From NCBI RefSeq assembly GCF_001906925.1, contig NZ_MRWQ01000004.1, positions 62,001-126,000 of the forward strand: 64,000 bases of DNA. The letters run 5' to 3'. The position numbers and the translations under genes are program-made. Positions 42,225 through 51,833 of this stretch are shown here, one piece after another. The notes below the pieces were generated by a model. That model made no database searches and had not been told where the DNA came from. It worked only from the letters and a program-made list of their open reading frames with translations. The stretch is from Domibacillus mangrovi (GTDB lineage Bacteria > Bacillota > Bacilli > Bacillales > Domibacillaceae). Each line of letters begins with the position of its first letter. Position 1 is the stretch's first letter.

Positions 42225-42572
42225 TCCTTTCCAAATTAGAGAAGTAAGTAATCATTCTGATTGACTATTCAAATCGTAATTTTTTTTTTATAAAAAGTCA
42301 ATTTAAATTTTAAAAATAATAAATATATATAATTTATGTACAATAAATGGATATTTAATTAGGATTTTTATCCATAAAAGGGTAAAAGGTAGTTGATTTC
42401 CATGGCGAATTAACGTCATAGGAAAACCTTCATAGATGAAAGTTCCCCTTTATATTTGCATTGTATACTCATACTTTTTTCCTTTTCCTTTTTATCAGCG
42501 GAAGAAAATCAGGAATTTAAAAGACAGAGGTGCTAAAATAATTAAGAAGATTGATAAAAATGAGGTGGGTTT
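42225..42572. other. Divergent intergenic region, 350 bases
   Basis: This very AT-rich region separates the ureohydrolase cluster (minus) from the CHR pair (plus). It probably holds both promoters; several weak -10-like TATAAT variants are present, but none stands out. I looked for a guanidine riboswitch and did not recognise one. Confidence 0.4.
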
Positions 42573-43187
42573 ATGACAAAAAGATGGGTGCTTCTTTTTG
42601 AAATTTTTCTGACTTTTTTTAAAATTGCACCGATCACATTTGGCGGTGGATATGCAATGATTCCGGTTATTGAGCGGGAAGCAGTCGAGAAAAAAGAGTG
42701 GCTTAAGCAGGAAGAAGTGACAGATTTATTTGCACTTGCTGGCTCCATCCCCGGTGCCATTGCGATCAATTCGGCCACGTTTATCGGTTACCGGATTGCC
42801 GGTGTCGCAGGTGCCCTTGCGGCAACGATCGGCGTTATGATTCCAACATTTGTGATCGTTGTTTGTTTAAGTATTTTTTATCTATATTTTCAAGATCATC
42901 CGAAAGTTGAAGCGGCGTTTGAAGGCATTCGCCCAGCTGTTGTTGCGTTGATCGTTTTTGCTGCCTATAAAATGAGAAAGGGTGCTGTTGTCGATAAAAC
43001 GACATTTGTTGTAGCTGCATCATCTGTTTTATTGCTTTTATTTTTACACGTTCATCCGGCTATAATGATCGCTCTAGGCGCAGCCACAGGTATTTTATTA
43101 ATCGGTTTAAAAGATAAATTTGGTGTTGAAACGAAAATCGACGACCAGGAACAAAACGTAGACTATTTTATGGGAGCGGATATTTAA
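42573..43187 (+). CDS. Short-chain CHR (chromate) transporter subunit 1
   Basis: A 204-residue membrane protein, one CHR domain. ITFGGGYAMIPVIEREAV and LFALAGSIPGAIAINSATFI are the family signatures (GGGxAMIP, pore GSIPGxxAIN). ATG 42573 follows TGAGGTGGGTTT. It overlaps the next gene by one base. Short CHR proteins work as heterodimers that export chromate or a related anion; the native substrate is uncertain. Confidence 0.87.
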   Translation: MTKRWVLLFEIFLTFFKIAPITFGGGYAMIPVIEREAVEKKEWLKQEEVTDLFALAGSIPGAIAINSATFIGYRIAGVAGALAATIGVMIPTFVIVVCLSIFYLYFQDHPKVEAAFEGIRPAVVALIVFAAYKMRKGAVVDKTTFVVAASSVLLLLFLHVHPAIMIALGAATGILLIGLKDKFGVETKIDDQEQNVDYFMGADI

Positions 43188-43723
43188 TGTTATGGCTACT
43201 ATTTAAGACTTTTTTTATCACCGGACTCGTCTCATTTGGCGGTGGTTATGCCATTATTCCCGTTATCGAAGCAGAAGTCGTGAAATATGGATGGATGAGC
43301 ACACAAAAGTTTACCGATATTATTGCGATTGCCGGTATGTCACCCGGTCCTATTGCGACAAACACAGCGATTTTTGTCGGCTACCAAATGGCGGGCATTG
43401 CCGGTGCGGCTGTTTCAGCACTTGCGATGGTGATGCCATCGCTTCTGCTCGTCTTACTCGTCGCTCTCTTTTTTTATAAATTAAATCATAACCGCATTGT
43501 TCAATCTGCGTTTTATGGATTGCGTTCGGTCGTGCTCGGATTAATTGTGTTTGCGGCCATTAAATTCGCTCTTCCCACCGGATTAATGAATACCATTTCG
43601 CTGCACACATTTAGCTTGCTCGCTATTTTTGCCTTCTCATTGTTTTCATTGATTAAAAGAAACGCGCATCCAGCGTATGTTATAGTCATGGCTGGGCTGG
43701 TTGGTATGGCCTTTTATTCTTGA
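43187..43723 (+). CDS. Short-chain CHR (chromate) transporter subunit 2
   Basis: A 178-residue partner of the previous gene, with VSFGGGYAIIPVIEAEVV and IIAIAGMSPGPIATNTAIFV. In such pairs the two halves insert in opposite orientations to make one pore. The ATG overlaps the preceding stop by one base. The next 390 bases contain no gene except a terminator at 43876. Confidence 0.87.
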   Translation: MLWLLFKTFFITGLVSFGGGYAIIPVIEAEVVKYGWMSTQKFTDIIAIAGMSPGPIATNTAIFVGYQMAGIAGAAVSALAMVMPSLLLVLLVALFFYKLNHNRIVQSAFYGLRSVVLGLIVFAAIKFALPTGLMNTISLHTFSLLAIFAFSLFSLIKRNAHPAYVIVMAGLVGMAFYS

Positions 43724-43875
43724 AACTGTCTCGAATTGAGAGCAGCTTTTTTATTTTTTAAAAATATACTTTATTTACTGGAATAAATGAAATGGATAAT
43801 GTTTAAGATAAACTTTACTAATTAGAATAATTGGTTAATGATGAGTTTACCAATACAAAAGCCGGTTGGATAACT

Positions 43876-43927
43876 AGAGGCTCTCCACACAAACTGTAAT
43901 TCTCTTTGTGTAGAGAGCCTCTTTTTA
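43876..43927. terminator. Intrinsic terminator
   Basis: AGAGGCTCTCCACACAAA pairs with TTTGTGTAGAGAGCCTCT (one mismatch), followed by a T-rich tract. It is in the gap between the CHR pair and tcyP. Confidence 0.8.
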
Positions 43928-44115
43928 TTTTAAAATCGGGAAGACGACTTGAACGACTATAACAGCAATAAGCAAAGTTAATTGGTATCATTAATTGTAG
44001 CATACAGAGTTATACATTTATTCGGAAGATTCAAAATAAAATCCCGACTTGACTGATATGAATTAAAGGGATAGAGTAGTTTTAAGCTAAAGATTTAAGA
44101 GGAGGCTATTTTTTT

Positions 44116-45507
44116 ATGAATACATGGTTTGTCATTTTAAATGTGATCGGCCTTCTGATTCTTGTTTCGCTTTTACTTTATATGCAGCGTCGTCACGTTT
44201 CGTTTTCGAAGCGGGTGTTTACCGGTCTTGGATTCGGGATTGTATATGGATTGATTATGCATTTTGCGTACGGAACAGGGTCGGAAACACTGGCTGAGTC
44301 AACTGCATGGTTTGATTTAATCGGAACTGGTTACGTTCGTCTTTTGCAAATGATCGTTATGCCGCTCGTGTTTATTTCGATTTTAGGAGCGTTTACGAAA
44401 ATAACGATTGGAAAAAATTTCGCGAAGATGGCGACACTTATTCTTGGCATTTTGCTTGGAACAACAGCGATTGCCGCATCAGTGGGCATTGCCGTAGCGA
44501 TTGGGTTCGGGCTCGATGCATCACAAATTGTACAAGGCACAGCTGAAACGGAACGCGGTATTTCAATTACCGAGAAGTCGACAGAAGTGGTAGATAAACC
44601 GCTCCCGTCACAGATCGTGGATTTGCTGCCGCAAAATCCGTTTCTTGATTTCACAGGGGCACGTCCATCGTCAACAATTGCGGTCGTCATTTTTGCCGCA
44701 TTCCTTGGCTTCGGTTATTTAACGGTTGCGCGGAGAGAGCGGGAACATGCGGCCATTTTGAAAAAAGGCATTGATGCCGTGTATTCACTCATTATGTCTG
44801 TTGTGAAAATTGTGCTTCGTTTAACGCCATACGGGATTTTGGCGATTATGGCGAAAACCGTTGCGCTTTCTGACTTCGGTGCGATTTACAGCTTGGGGAA
44901 ATTCGTCATTGCGTCTTATGTCGCGATTGTCGTTATGTTTATCATTCATTTACTCATTTTGTTACTTTCCGGTTTAAGTCCGGTCATGTACGTGAAAAAA
45001 GTGGGTGAGGCATTAACGTTTGCGTTTACATCACGTTCAAGCGCCGGCACTTTGCCGTTGACGCTTAATGCACAGACGACGCGTCTCGGTGTACCTGAAG
45101 GGATTGCGAATTTTGCCGGTTCGTTTGGTTTAACGATCGGACAAAACGGTTGTGCCGGTATTTATCCAGCGATGCTTGCCGTTATGATTGCACCGTCTGC
45201 CGGTATTAACCCGCTCGACCCCGGTTTTATTGCCACATTGATCGTTGTTGTTGTAATCAGCTCATTCGGCGTAGCCGGAGTGGGCGGCGGTGCAACATTC
45301 GCAGCAATTTTAGTCTTGTCTGCACTCAATTTGCCGGTTGCGCTTGCCGGATTGTTGATTTCAGTTGAACCGCTCATCGACATGGGCCGCACTGCGCTAA
45401 ACGTCAATGGAGCCATTACGGCAGGTGTCACAACAGCACGTGTGACAGGTGAACTTGATCAAAAGAGATATAATGAAGCATTGGAAAACCAAACAGCTGG
45501 AGTTTAA
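44116..45507 (+). CDS. tcyP: L-cystine:cation symporter TcyP
   Basis: A 463-residue member of the dicarboxylate/amino acid:cation symporter family. LLQMIVMPLVFISILGAF (TM3 region), TFAFTSRSSAGTLPLTLNAQ (the serine-rich re-entrant loop HP1) and NGAITAGVTTARVTG (TM8) are visible. Similarity in length and loop details points to TcyP, the sodium- or proton-coupled cystine importer of Bacillus. ATG 44116 follows AAGAGGAGGCTATTTTTTT. No T-box or S-box was recognised upstream. A terminator follows. Confidence 0.85.
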   Translation: MNTWFVILNVIGLLILVSLLLYMQRRHVSFSKRVFTGLGFGIVYGLIMHFAYGTGSETLAESTAWFDLIGTGYVRLLQMIVMPLVFISILGAFTKITIGKNFAKMATLILGILLGTTAIAASVGIAVAIGFGLDASQIVQGTAETERGISITEKSTEVVDKPLPSQIVDLLPQNPFLDFTGARPSSTIAVVIFAAFLGFGYLTVARREREHAAILKKGIDAVYSLIMSVVKIVLRLTPYGILAIMAKTVALSDFGAIYSLGKFVIASYVAIVVMFIIHLLILLLSGLSPVMYVKKVGEALTFAFTSRSSAGTLPLTLNAQTTRLGVPEGIANFAGSFGLTIGQNGCAGIYPAMLAVMIAPSAGINPLDPGFIATLIVVVVISSFGVAGVGGGATFAAILVLSALNLPVALAGLLISVEPLIDMGRTALNVNGAITAGVTTARVTGELDQKRYNEALENQTAGV

Positions 45508-45511
45508 CATG

Positions 45512-45543
45512 AAAAAGCCGTCACGACTATGTGGCGGCTTTTT
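45512..45543 (+). terminator. Intrinsic terminator after tcyP
   Basis: AAAAAGCCG and CGGCTTTTT pair, with an inner CAC/GTG pairing. Confidence 0.85.
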
Positions 45544-45678
45544 CTCTGTACGTGTCTTATTGAAAATGGGAAATATTCAGATAAATAGAAAGGCATGCTT
45601 TTTCTTTTTTGCTATATCTCTTACCTATTGTCGTATATAATAATAAAGATGAATATAGATAATATGGGAGGCACTAGG

Positions 45679-46728
45679 ATGACGATATATAACGGGTTTG
45701 TAGGCACATATACGAAACAAGATGGCAAAGGCGTTTACTCTATTCAACTTGATACAGATAAAGGCGAGCTGCTTTCTGCGGACGTTGCAGCAGAAGTAAA
45801 TAACTCCACGTACGTGACGATTAGCGATAATGAACAGTTTTTATATGCAGTCGAAAAAGGTGGAAAAGGCGGTGGCCTTGCCTCATTTAAAATTACAGAT
45901 GGACAGCTTGAAAAGTTGAATGATGTGCTTGAAAGCGAAGGAGTACCTTGCCATGTAACCGTCAACAAAAGCGGTACACGTGCATTTACAGCACAATACC
46001 ATACAGGAACTGCGGAAATGTACAGCATTGATGCGGAATCAGGAAAACTGATTGATTTACTTGATGTGGCAACGCATATTGGGACAGGCCCGAACGTAGA
46101 TCGTCAAGAAAAAGCGCACACGCATTTTTTCGGATCGACACTAGATGAGCGATTTGTGGTGGCGATCGACCTTGGGACAGATGAAGTGATTACGTATGAA
46201 ATTGCTGGTGAAGATTTGCTGAAAAAAGCAGTGTTCAATACAGAACCGGGAGCGGGTCCACGTCATCTTGTTTTTCATCCATCAGGAAAAGTGGCCTATG
46301 TGATGACGGAACTTAGCAATGAAGTACTTGTTTTGGCGTTTAATAGAAATGATGGCATGTTTGAATGCCTTGCTTCTCACAAAACGATTCCGGCCAGTTT
46401 CACTGAAAACAGTCAAGGCAGTGCGATACGCATGTCAAAAGATGGGAGATTCCTTTATGCGGGCAACCGAGGTCATAACAGCATTGCGGTATTTGAAGTC
46501 ATCAATGACGGCCGTGATGTGACATTGGTAGAAATTGTTTCGACGAAAGGTGACTGGCCGCGTGACTTTGACCTTGATCCAACGGAACAGTTCCTCGCGG
46601 TGGCACATGAAAAAACGCATAATGTTGTATTGTTTAAACGAAATGCAGAAACAGGCCGATTAACCCCTGCAAATTCAGAAGTAAACGTTCCTGAAGGAGT
46701 TTGTGTGACATTTTTAAGTGGAAAATAA
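45679..46728 (+). CDS. Lactonase family beta-propeller protein (6-phosphogluconolactonase-like)
   Basis: A 349-residue seven-bladed propeller (PF10282 type). VGTYTKQDGKGVYSIQLD opens the fold; GPRHLVFHPSGKVAYVMTEL and DGRFLYAGNRGHNSIAVF are the repeated blade motifs, and the conserved His of the lactonase site lies in EKAHTHFFGST. ATG 45679 is eight bases after GGGAGG; earlier in-frame ATGs lack such a site. It probably hydrolyses 6-phosphogluconolactone or another cyclic ester. Confidence 0.82.
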   Translation: MTIYNGFVGTYTKQDGKGVYSIQLDTDKGELLSADVAAEVNNSTYVTISDNEQFLYAVEKGGKGGGLASFKITDGQLEKLNDVLESEGVPCHVTVNKSGTRAFTAQYHTGTAEMYSIDAESGKLIDLLDVATHIGTGPNVDRQEKAHTHFFGSTLDERFVVAIDLGTDEVITYEIAGEDLLKKAVFNTEPGAGPRHLVFHPSGKVAYVMTELSNEVLVLAFNRNDGMFECLASHKTIPASFTENSQGSAIRMSKDGRFLYAGNRGHNSIAVFEVINDGRDVTLVEIVSTKGDWPRDFDLDPTEQFLAVAHEKTHNVVLFKRNAETGRLTPANSEVNVPEGVCVTFLSGK

Positions 46729-46744
46729 ATGAAAGTAGGCTTTA

Positions 46745-47494
46745 ATGATGGATATAATCAATAGCATCATTAATACGTATGCTTCGTTTTTTGACTGGAA
46801 TATGTGGATACAGGTGTTGACAGATCCGATGAGCTGGGGATTGATCGGGACGCTGATTGTTCTTGAAGGGTTGCTTTCGGCGGACAATGCGCTTGTGCTG
46901 GCGGTAATGGTGCGGCATCTGCCGGAAGACAAGCGGAAAAAAGCGTTGTTTTATGGGTTGCTTGGTGCTTACGTGTTCCGGTTTATTGCCATTGGACTCG
47001 GCGTATTTCTCATTCAGCTCTGGTGGGTGAAAATATTTGGTGCGTTTTATTTAGCGTGGCTATCGTTCAATCACTTTGGATCATCAGAGGCGGACAATGC
47101 ACCGAAAGAAATGAATAAAGCAGGGTTTTTAATTCGGTTTTTCGGTCCGTTCTGGGGGACAGTTGTAGCAGTTGAATTGGTGGATATCGCTTTTTCCGTG
47201 GACAGTGTGCTTGCTGCATTCGGTGTCAGCCAGGAAATTTGGGTTTTGCTGCTCGGCGGAATGATCGGTGTTCTCATGATGCGGACAGTGGCTGGTGTAT
47301 TTATTAGATTAATCGATAAAATACCCGAGCTTGAAACGACAGCGTACGTATTGATCGGTATTATCGCAGTGAAAATGATGCTCGGTGTGTTCCATATTGA
47401 AATGAGTCATAAACTATTTTTTTCCATTTTAACAATCGCATTCATCAGCACGTTTATTGTTCATGTTGCTAAAAAAAGAATAAGCATTTGTTAA
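46745..47494 (+). CDS. TerC family membrane protein
   Basis: A 249-residue, roughly seven-helix protein. LEGLLSADNALVLAVMVRHL and VVAVELVDIAFSVDSVLAAFG contain the paired acidic motifs of TerC/YkoY proteins, now linked to metal (manganese) export and metalation of secreted enzymes. Two ATGs (46745, 46748) are possible; the ribosome binding site is weak. It follows the lactonase by 16 bases, probably in the same transcript. No yybP-ykoY manganese riboswitch lies directly upstream. Confidence 0.82.
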   Translation: MMDIINSIINTYASFFDWNMWIQVLTDPMSWGLIGTLIVLEGLLSADNALVLAVMVRHLPEDKRKKALFYGLLGAYVFRFIAIGLGVFLIQLWWVKIFGAFYLAWLSFNHFGSSEADNAPKEMNKAGFLIRFFGPFWGTVVAVELVDIAFSVDSVLAAFGVSQEIWVLLLGGMIGVLMMRTVAGVFIRLIDKIPELETTAYVLIGIIAVKMMLGVFHIEMSHKLFFSILTIAFISTFIVHVAKKRISIC

Positions 47495-47526
47495 AGAAGT
47501 CCTGCTATTTAATAGCGGGACTTCTT
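47494..47526. promoter_or_regulatory. Hairpin at the end of the TerC gene
   Basis: AAGAAGTCC pairs with GGACTTCTT, with GCTATT/AATAGC inside. It starts at the TerC stop but is not followed by Ts, so its role as a terminator is uncertain. Confidence 0.5.
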
Positions 47527-47634
47527 AGTGGTTCGGCGGGAATATTGATAACTAAAGAGATATTTATCTTTTCAACGATACATGATAAAGTTGGATTAAC
47601 CAATCATCCTACAATTTCAAAAGGGGAATCCACA

Positions 47635-48318
47635 ATGGACGTAATAAAAGCAAAACGGTCATCGCTTGTTGAACAGGTAGCGCTTCAAATTGAGGCATTG
47701 ATCGAATCAAAAACGTGGCCTGTCGGTACGCGAATCCCGCCAGAAATGGAGTTAATGGAGCAGTTCGGTGTAAGCCGTAACACGCTTCGCGAGGCGATAC
47801 GGGCGCACGTTCACACGGGGCTTTTGCAGACAAAGCAAGGCAGCGGGACATATGTGAGAGCAAAGATAGGCCTCGGCGTCTCCTTTCAGAAACGTCTGGA
47901 AACGTCAACGCTTCTTGAAACGCTGGAAGTCCGTCATGCAATTGAGCGTGAAGCAGCATGGCTTGCGGCGGAACGGCATACAGAAGAAGAAGCAGTGCAT
48001 ATTCAAGCATGTCTTATGGCGTGCAAAGAAGCAGCAAATTTACACTCGTTTGCGGAAGCAGATATTGCGCTTCATCATGCGATCATTGCGGCATCACATA
48101 ACCGCATTTTAATCGATTTATATGCGAGTCTGGCAGATTCTCTTCATGCATCTGTATACGATTTAACCGGTATGAATTTACATACGGAAGCCGATCCGGG
48201 CGCCCATGAAGCGCTTGTCCAGGCAATTATGGAGCGGCATCCAGAAAAAGCGGCATCCATTGTTAGCGAGGATATTGATTGCTTGAAGAGAATGGCCAAT
48301 TCGGAGGAAAATAGATGA
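47635..48318 (+). CDS. GntR/FadR family transcriptional regulator
   Basis: A 227-residue regulator: GntR winged helix (residues 8-72; FGVSRNTLREAIRAHVHTGL, GSGTYV) and a helical FCD domain (about 85-215) with the metal/ligand residues of the FadR group. The start is ATG 47635, after AAAGGGGAATCCAC; a longer frame from 47488 crosses a hairpin. Its stop overlaps the MFS gene start by four bases, so it most likely regulates that transporter. Confidence 0.85.
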   Translation: MDVIKAKRSSLVEQVALQIEALIESKTWPVGTRIPPEMELMEQFGVSRNTLREAIRAHVHTGLLQTKQGSGTYVRAKIGLGVSFQKRLETSTLLETLEVRHAIEREAAWLAAERHTEEEAVHIQACLMACKEAANLHSFAEADIALHHAIIAASHNRILIDLYASLADSLHASVYDLTGMNLHTEADPGAHEALVQAIMERHPEKAASIVSEDIDCLKRMANSEENR

Positions 48319-49532
48319 GTATGCAGGCATTGATAAAAGAGGAAAGAGAACGGACAAAAGCGGGGAATCTGTTCTTACTATTCAGCATTATTTTACTCGC
48401 ATTGAATATGCGTTCGCCTATTACGTCGGTCGGACCGCTTACAGCGATGATCCGCGACAATCTTGGTATTTCGAGCACAACAGCAGGCGCATTAACAACA
48501 GTCCCATTGCTTGCATTTGCGGTCTTATCACCGTTCGCATCAAAAATGGCCCGCAAATTCGGCATGGAAGTTGTGTTATTTGGCGCACTGCTTATTTTAA
48601 CGGCAGGACTGGCACTTCGACCGATTGGCGGTGTGACAACACTATTTACCGGCACTTTGCTTATTGGCATTGCGATTGCACTTTGCAATGTGCTGATGCC
48701 GGCATTCGTAAAAAGGAACTTTGCACATCGAATTGGTTTAGTGACAGGGTTTTATGCGATGTCGATGAACTTGACAGGCGCGCTCGCTTCTGGCTTTAGC
48801 ATTCCGATTGCCACATCGAGTGATTTTGGCTGGCGGGCAGCGGTCGGATTCTGGCTTATTCCAGCGGGCATTGCGATTATCATCTGGCTATCGCAAATAA
48901 CATACATTCGTCACCCGATTAAAACAGAAAGAAGTACATATGAAAAAACATCGCTTTTAACTTCATCACTTGCATGGAAAGTGACTGCGTTCATGGGCAT
49001 TCAGTCGCTTTTATTTTATTCGCTCGTGGCCTGGCTTCCGGAAATTTTGCAAGAACAGGGGATGAGCGCTAGTGCTTCAGGGTGGATGCTGTCAATGATT
49101 CAATTTGCACAGCTGCCCGTCACATTTATCGTGCCCATTATTGCGGCCAAGATGAGCAATCAGCGACCGCTTGTCGTGATAACGGCTTTGTTAATGATTG
49201 TCGGCTTAAGCGGGATTTTACTGGGCTTGACAGAGTTCGTTCTTTTATGGGTCATTATGATTGGCACTGGAGGCGGGTTTGCTTTTAGCTTGGCGATGAT
49301 GTTTTTTAGTCTGCGTACGAGGAATTCATTTGAAGCAGCAGATCTGTCAGGAATGGCGCAGTCTGCCGGCTATTTACTCGCGGCTATGGGGCCTGCATTA
49401 TTCGGCGCCATGCACGATTTCATGAATAGTTGGACGGTGCCAATTTTACTGCTCATCGGAGCATCTATCTGTTTATTTATGGTAGGTATGGGGGCAGCAA
49501 AAGAAGAATATGTAACAGAGAAGGCTGTATAA
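48315..49532 (+). CDS. CynX/NimT family MFS transporter
   Basis: A 405-residue, 12-helix transporter. LALNMRSPITSVGPLTAMIR and TTVPLLAFAVLSPFASKMAR match the CynX/NimT (YeaN-like) group, exporters of cyanate-like anions or nitroimidazole drugs; substrate unknown. It is translationally coupled to the GntR gene by ATGA. A strong terminator ends the unit. Confidence 0.85.
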   Translation: MSMQALIKEERERTKAGNLFLLFSIILLALNMRSPITSVGPLTAMIRDNLGISSTTAGALTTVPLLAFAVLSPFASKMARKFGMEVVLFGALLILTAGLALRPIGGVTTLFTGTLLIGIAIALCNVLMPAFVKRNFAHRIGLVTGFYAMSMNLTGALASGFSIPIATSSDFGWRAAVGFWLIPAGIAIIIWLSQITYIRHPIKTERSTYEKTSLLTSSLAWKVTAFMGIQSLLFYSLVAWLPEILQEQGMSASASGWMLSMIQFAQLPVTFIVPIIAAKMSNQRPLVVITALLMIVGLSGILLGLTEFVLLWVIMIGTGGGFAFSLAMMFFSLRTRNSFEAADLSGMAQSAGYLLAAMGPALFGAMHDFMNSWTVPILLLIGASICLFMVGMGAAKEEYVTEKAV

Positions 49533-49535
49533 CTG

Positions 49536-49580
49536 AAAGAAGAAAATCCCGCCAATTGCAGAGCGGGATTTTCTTCTTTT
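49536..49580 (+). terminator. Intrinsic terminator
   Basis: AAAGAAGAAAATCCCGC and GCGGGATTTTCTTCTTT form a 17-base-pair stem with a ten-base loop. Confidence 0.92.
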
Positions 49581-49641
49581 AACAGACATATTTAGAAACA
49601 CATAGGGAGGTATCTCACCCTTCCGCATGAAGAAATCAATT

Positions 49642-50202
49642 TTAATCAATCCTAGGCTCATACATATCCCACACGTGCTTCAATGAATCGACGATGAAGT
49701 CAGCTACTTCTTCTGCAGAACGCTGATTAACCGTCAACTTTGAATGGTTGATAGAATAGGCATCCTGCCGTTTATAAAATAATTCTTCAATTTCCTCGAT
49801 GTTCCGGCTTTGTAAAATAGGACGGCTATCGATTAAAAGGTCAAGACGTTCTTTCCATTCGTCCCATGTTACGTCCAAATAAAACACGATGCAGTTTGTT
49901 AAGCAGGTTTCGCGAATTTCAGGCTGCAGGAAGGCACCGCCGCCGATCGAAATGACTTTTAATTTTTGTTCAGCGAGAGCACATGTTTTTTTCTTTTCGT
50001 AATCACGAAAGAACGCTTCACCATGCTGCTCAAAAATTTCTGGAATCGTCATGTTGAGGTCTTTTTCAATTTCTTGATCGACATCGATAAAGCTCCGATA
50101 TAACTTTTTCGCAATCAGCTCACCGATCGTCGTTTTTCCAACCCCCATAAAGCCGATCAGCACGATGCTTTTTTGTCTGACAGACATGCGTACATTGTTC
50201 AA
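49642..50202 (-). CDS. aroK: Shikimate kinase
   Basis: A protein of about 186 residues. IGFMGVGKTTIGELIAKKL is the P-loop, DVDQEIEKDLNMTIPEIF holds the Mg and shikimate Asp residues, FRDYEKK the shikimate-binding Arg, and ISIGGGAFLQ the GGG shikimate loop. It phosphorylates shikimate in the chorismate pathway. The start is unclear: TTG 50202 follows GAGGAAAG by a long spacer, while ATG 50187 has no clear site. It appears to be a single gene away from other aro genes. Confidence 0.85.
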   Translation of the reverse strand: MNNVRMSVRQKSIVLIGFMGVGKTTIGELIAKKLYRSFIDVDQEIEKDLNMTIPEIFEQHGEAFFRDYEKKKTCALAEQKLKVISIGGGAFLQPEIRETCLTNCIVFYLDVTWDEWKERLDLLIDSRPILQSRNIEEIEELFYKRQDAYSINHSKLTVNQRSAEEVADFIVDSLKHVWDMYEPRID

Positions 50203-50280
50203 GGTAAACACTCTTTCCTCTAAATGAATTACATTTAAGTATAGTACAGCAAGCACACTCCGTAAATATTATTTCGATTT

Positions 50281-51630
50281 TCATAAAAATAATCCAATGC
50301 CGTATGCGATCAAAATGCTGCTGATGATGTACATAAGCGCAAAAGGCAAATTCCATCGCATAATTTTAATTGGATTGATGCGCAGTAAGTCTGACAAAAT
50401 CGAGACCGATAAGTTAAATGGACTATACATAACGGTAGCTAAACTGCATGTGATTAATACAATTGTTAATGGAATCGATGAGACAGCAGGCAAAATAGGC
50501 TGCAGTAATTCTCCTAGTAAAGTAATCGATACGAGTGGATGGAAACCGATTAATGAGGCGGCGAAAAAATATAATCCAATCATAAAATAAAAAATCAATA
50601 TATGGTCTGATGCGTTGCTGAAAGCGGTCTGTAAAAACGACAATGCTCCAGAAGAAGACAGCATATTTACGAACAACCCAGCGCTTATAAACATGAAGAA
50701 ATAATTTGACAATCCATTCGTCCGCTCTTTCCAGTGCGGAATCGTCACGCTGAAATAGCGCTTTTGCTTTTTAATTAAGAGTGCCCACATAATCGAAACA
50801 GGAATGACGACAACAACGACAGACAGTAAGTATCCTTTTTGAGAAAAATATTGAAACAATGACGTTAATAAAATAAAAATAACAAGCATAAAAGCCATTT
50901 CGATTATTTTTCTGCGCACTTTGGAGGATGATGGCTGAAGTGAATCCATAATATGTAATCCGAATGGTCGGTATTTATAAAAAGAAAGAGTATAATCAAT
51001 CATCGCAAAAAGGAATACGATCATAACTAAAGGCAAAAGAATTTCGTAGTACGCTTTGTCAGTCATATCAAGTGATGCGCTGACTAAAACTTCCATCGGA
51101 CTCCAGGATAGGCATAGTGCATAGCTGCGCAATAAACTTTGGGATAAAAAGGCATGTGCTTTCTCTTTAGGCAGCTGCTTTAACGTATGATGAAGCGAGT
51201 TCTTTAATAGTGGTATCATGGCGATATTTAGAAAAAGTCCGAGTACATGCGAGACGAGAAAGCTGCGTTTATAAAGCTGATCAAGCTGATTTGTGTTACG
51301 GCGGAGCAGCAAATTTAAATTCGTATCGTAATGTCCAACACGAATAATCGAATTTAAAAAAGGTAGGACGAGAAACAGAGACATAACGCCCAGCATGGAA
51401 TCAAAATACAAGAAAAAGGAATGCCACGGTATATCTTGAAACAGAAATAATCCAGTACCGATTAATAAAAATAGTAATCCGGAATAAAAATAAAGTCCTT
51501 TTGAACGTGTGGAAGCGAGTATAACCGCAATGACCGCGCTCACACCAACTGCATAATCAAGAATAGTTGCATCGATAAAAACAGACAACATGTATAAAAT
51601 GATAAGTGCTGTATACGTATATACAATCAT
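50281..51630 (-). CDS. Polytopic membrane protein, ion-transporter-like
   Basis: A 449-residue protein with about 11-12 hydrophobic segments. An SMLGVMSLFLVLPFLNSIIR stretch in the first half and GFHPLVSITLLGELLQPILP in the second suggest the two re-entrant halves of ion-transporter superfamily carriers, but I cannot name the family. ATG 51630 lies after AGTGGGGATTGG. It is adjacent to aroK on the same strand, about 80 bases apart. Substrate unknown. Confidence 0.7.
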   Translation of the reverse strand: MIVYTYTALIILYMLSVFIDATILDYAVGVSAVIAVILASTRSKGLYFYSGLLFLLIGTGLFLFQDIPWHSFFLYFDSMLGVMSLFLVLPFLNSIIRVGHYDTNLNLLLRRNTNQLDQLYKRSFLVSHVLGLFLNIAMIPLLKNSLHHTLKQLPKEKAHAFLSQSLLRSYALCLSWSPMEVLVSASLDMTDKAYYEILLPLVMIVFLFAMIDYTLSFYKYRPFGLHIMDSLQPSSSKVRRKIIEMAFMLVIFILLTSLFQYFSQKGYLLSVVVVVIPVSIMWALLIKKQKRYFSVTIPHWKERTNGLSNYFFMFISAGLFVNMLSSSGALSFLQTAFSNASDHILIFYFMIGLYFFAASLIGFHPLVSITLLGELLQPILPAVSSIPLTIVLITCSLATVMYSPFNLSVSILSDLLRINPIKIMRWNLPFALMYIISSILIAYGIGLFL

Positions 51631-51833
51631 CCAATCCCCACTTTCTAGATGGTCTAACTATACATAAGCGTAGCAAACTTCTATTTTTTCGTCTATACAG
51701 GTCATGGATAGATCTAAGCAGCAGAAAAGAGCGGCTTTAAATACAGATCAGCATCCCTATTCTGAAAATGGGACAGGGACTAAGAGTGAACACACGTGAT
51801 ACAATGAGGAAAATGAGAAAAAGGGTGAAAAGC

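Noticed and set aside
42225-42572. Guanidine riboswitch upstream of the ureohydrolase
   Set aside because: The region is AT-rich and lacks the conserved ACG-rich motifs of known guanidine aptamers.
46700-46745. Manganese (yybP-ykoY) riboswitch before the TerC gene
   Set aside because: Only 16 bases separate it from the lactonase gene, with no room for the aptamer.
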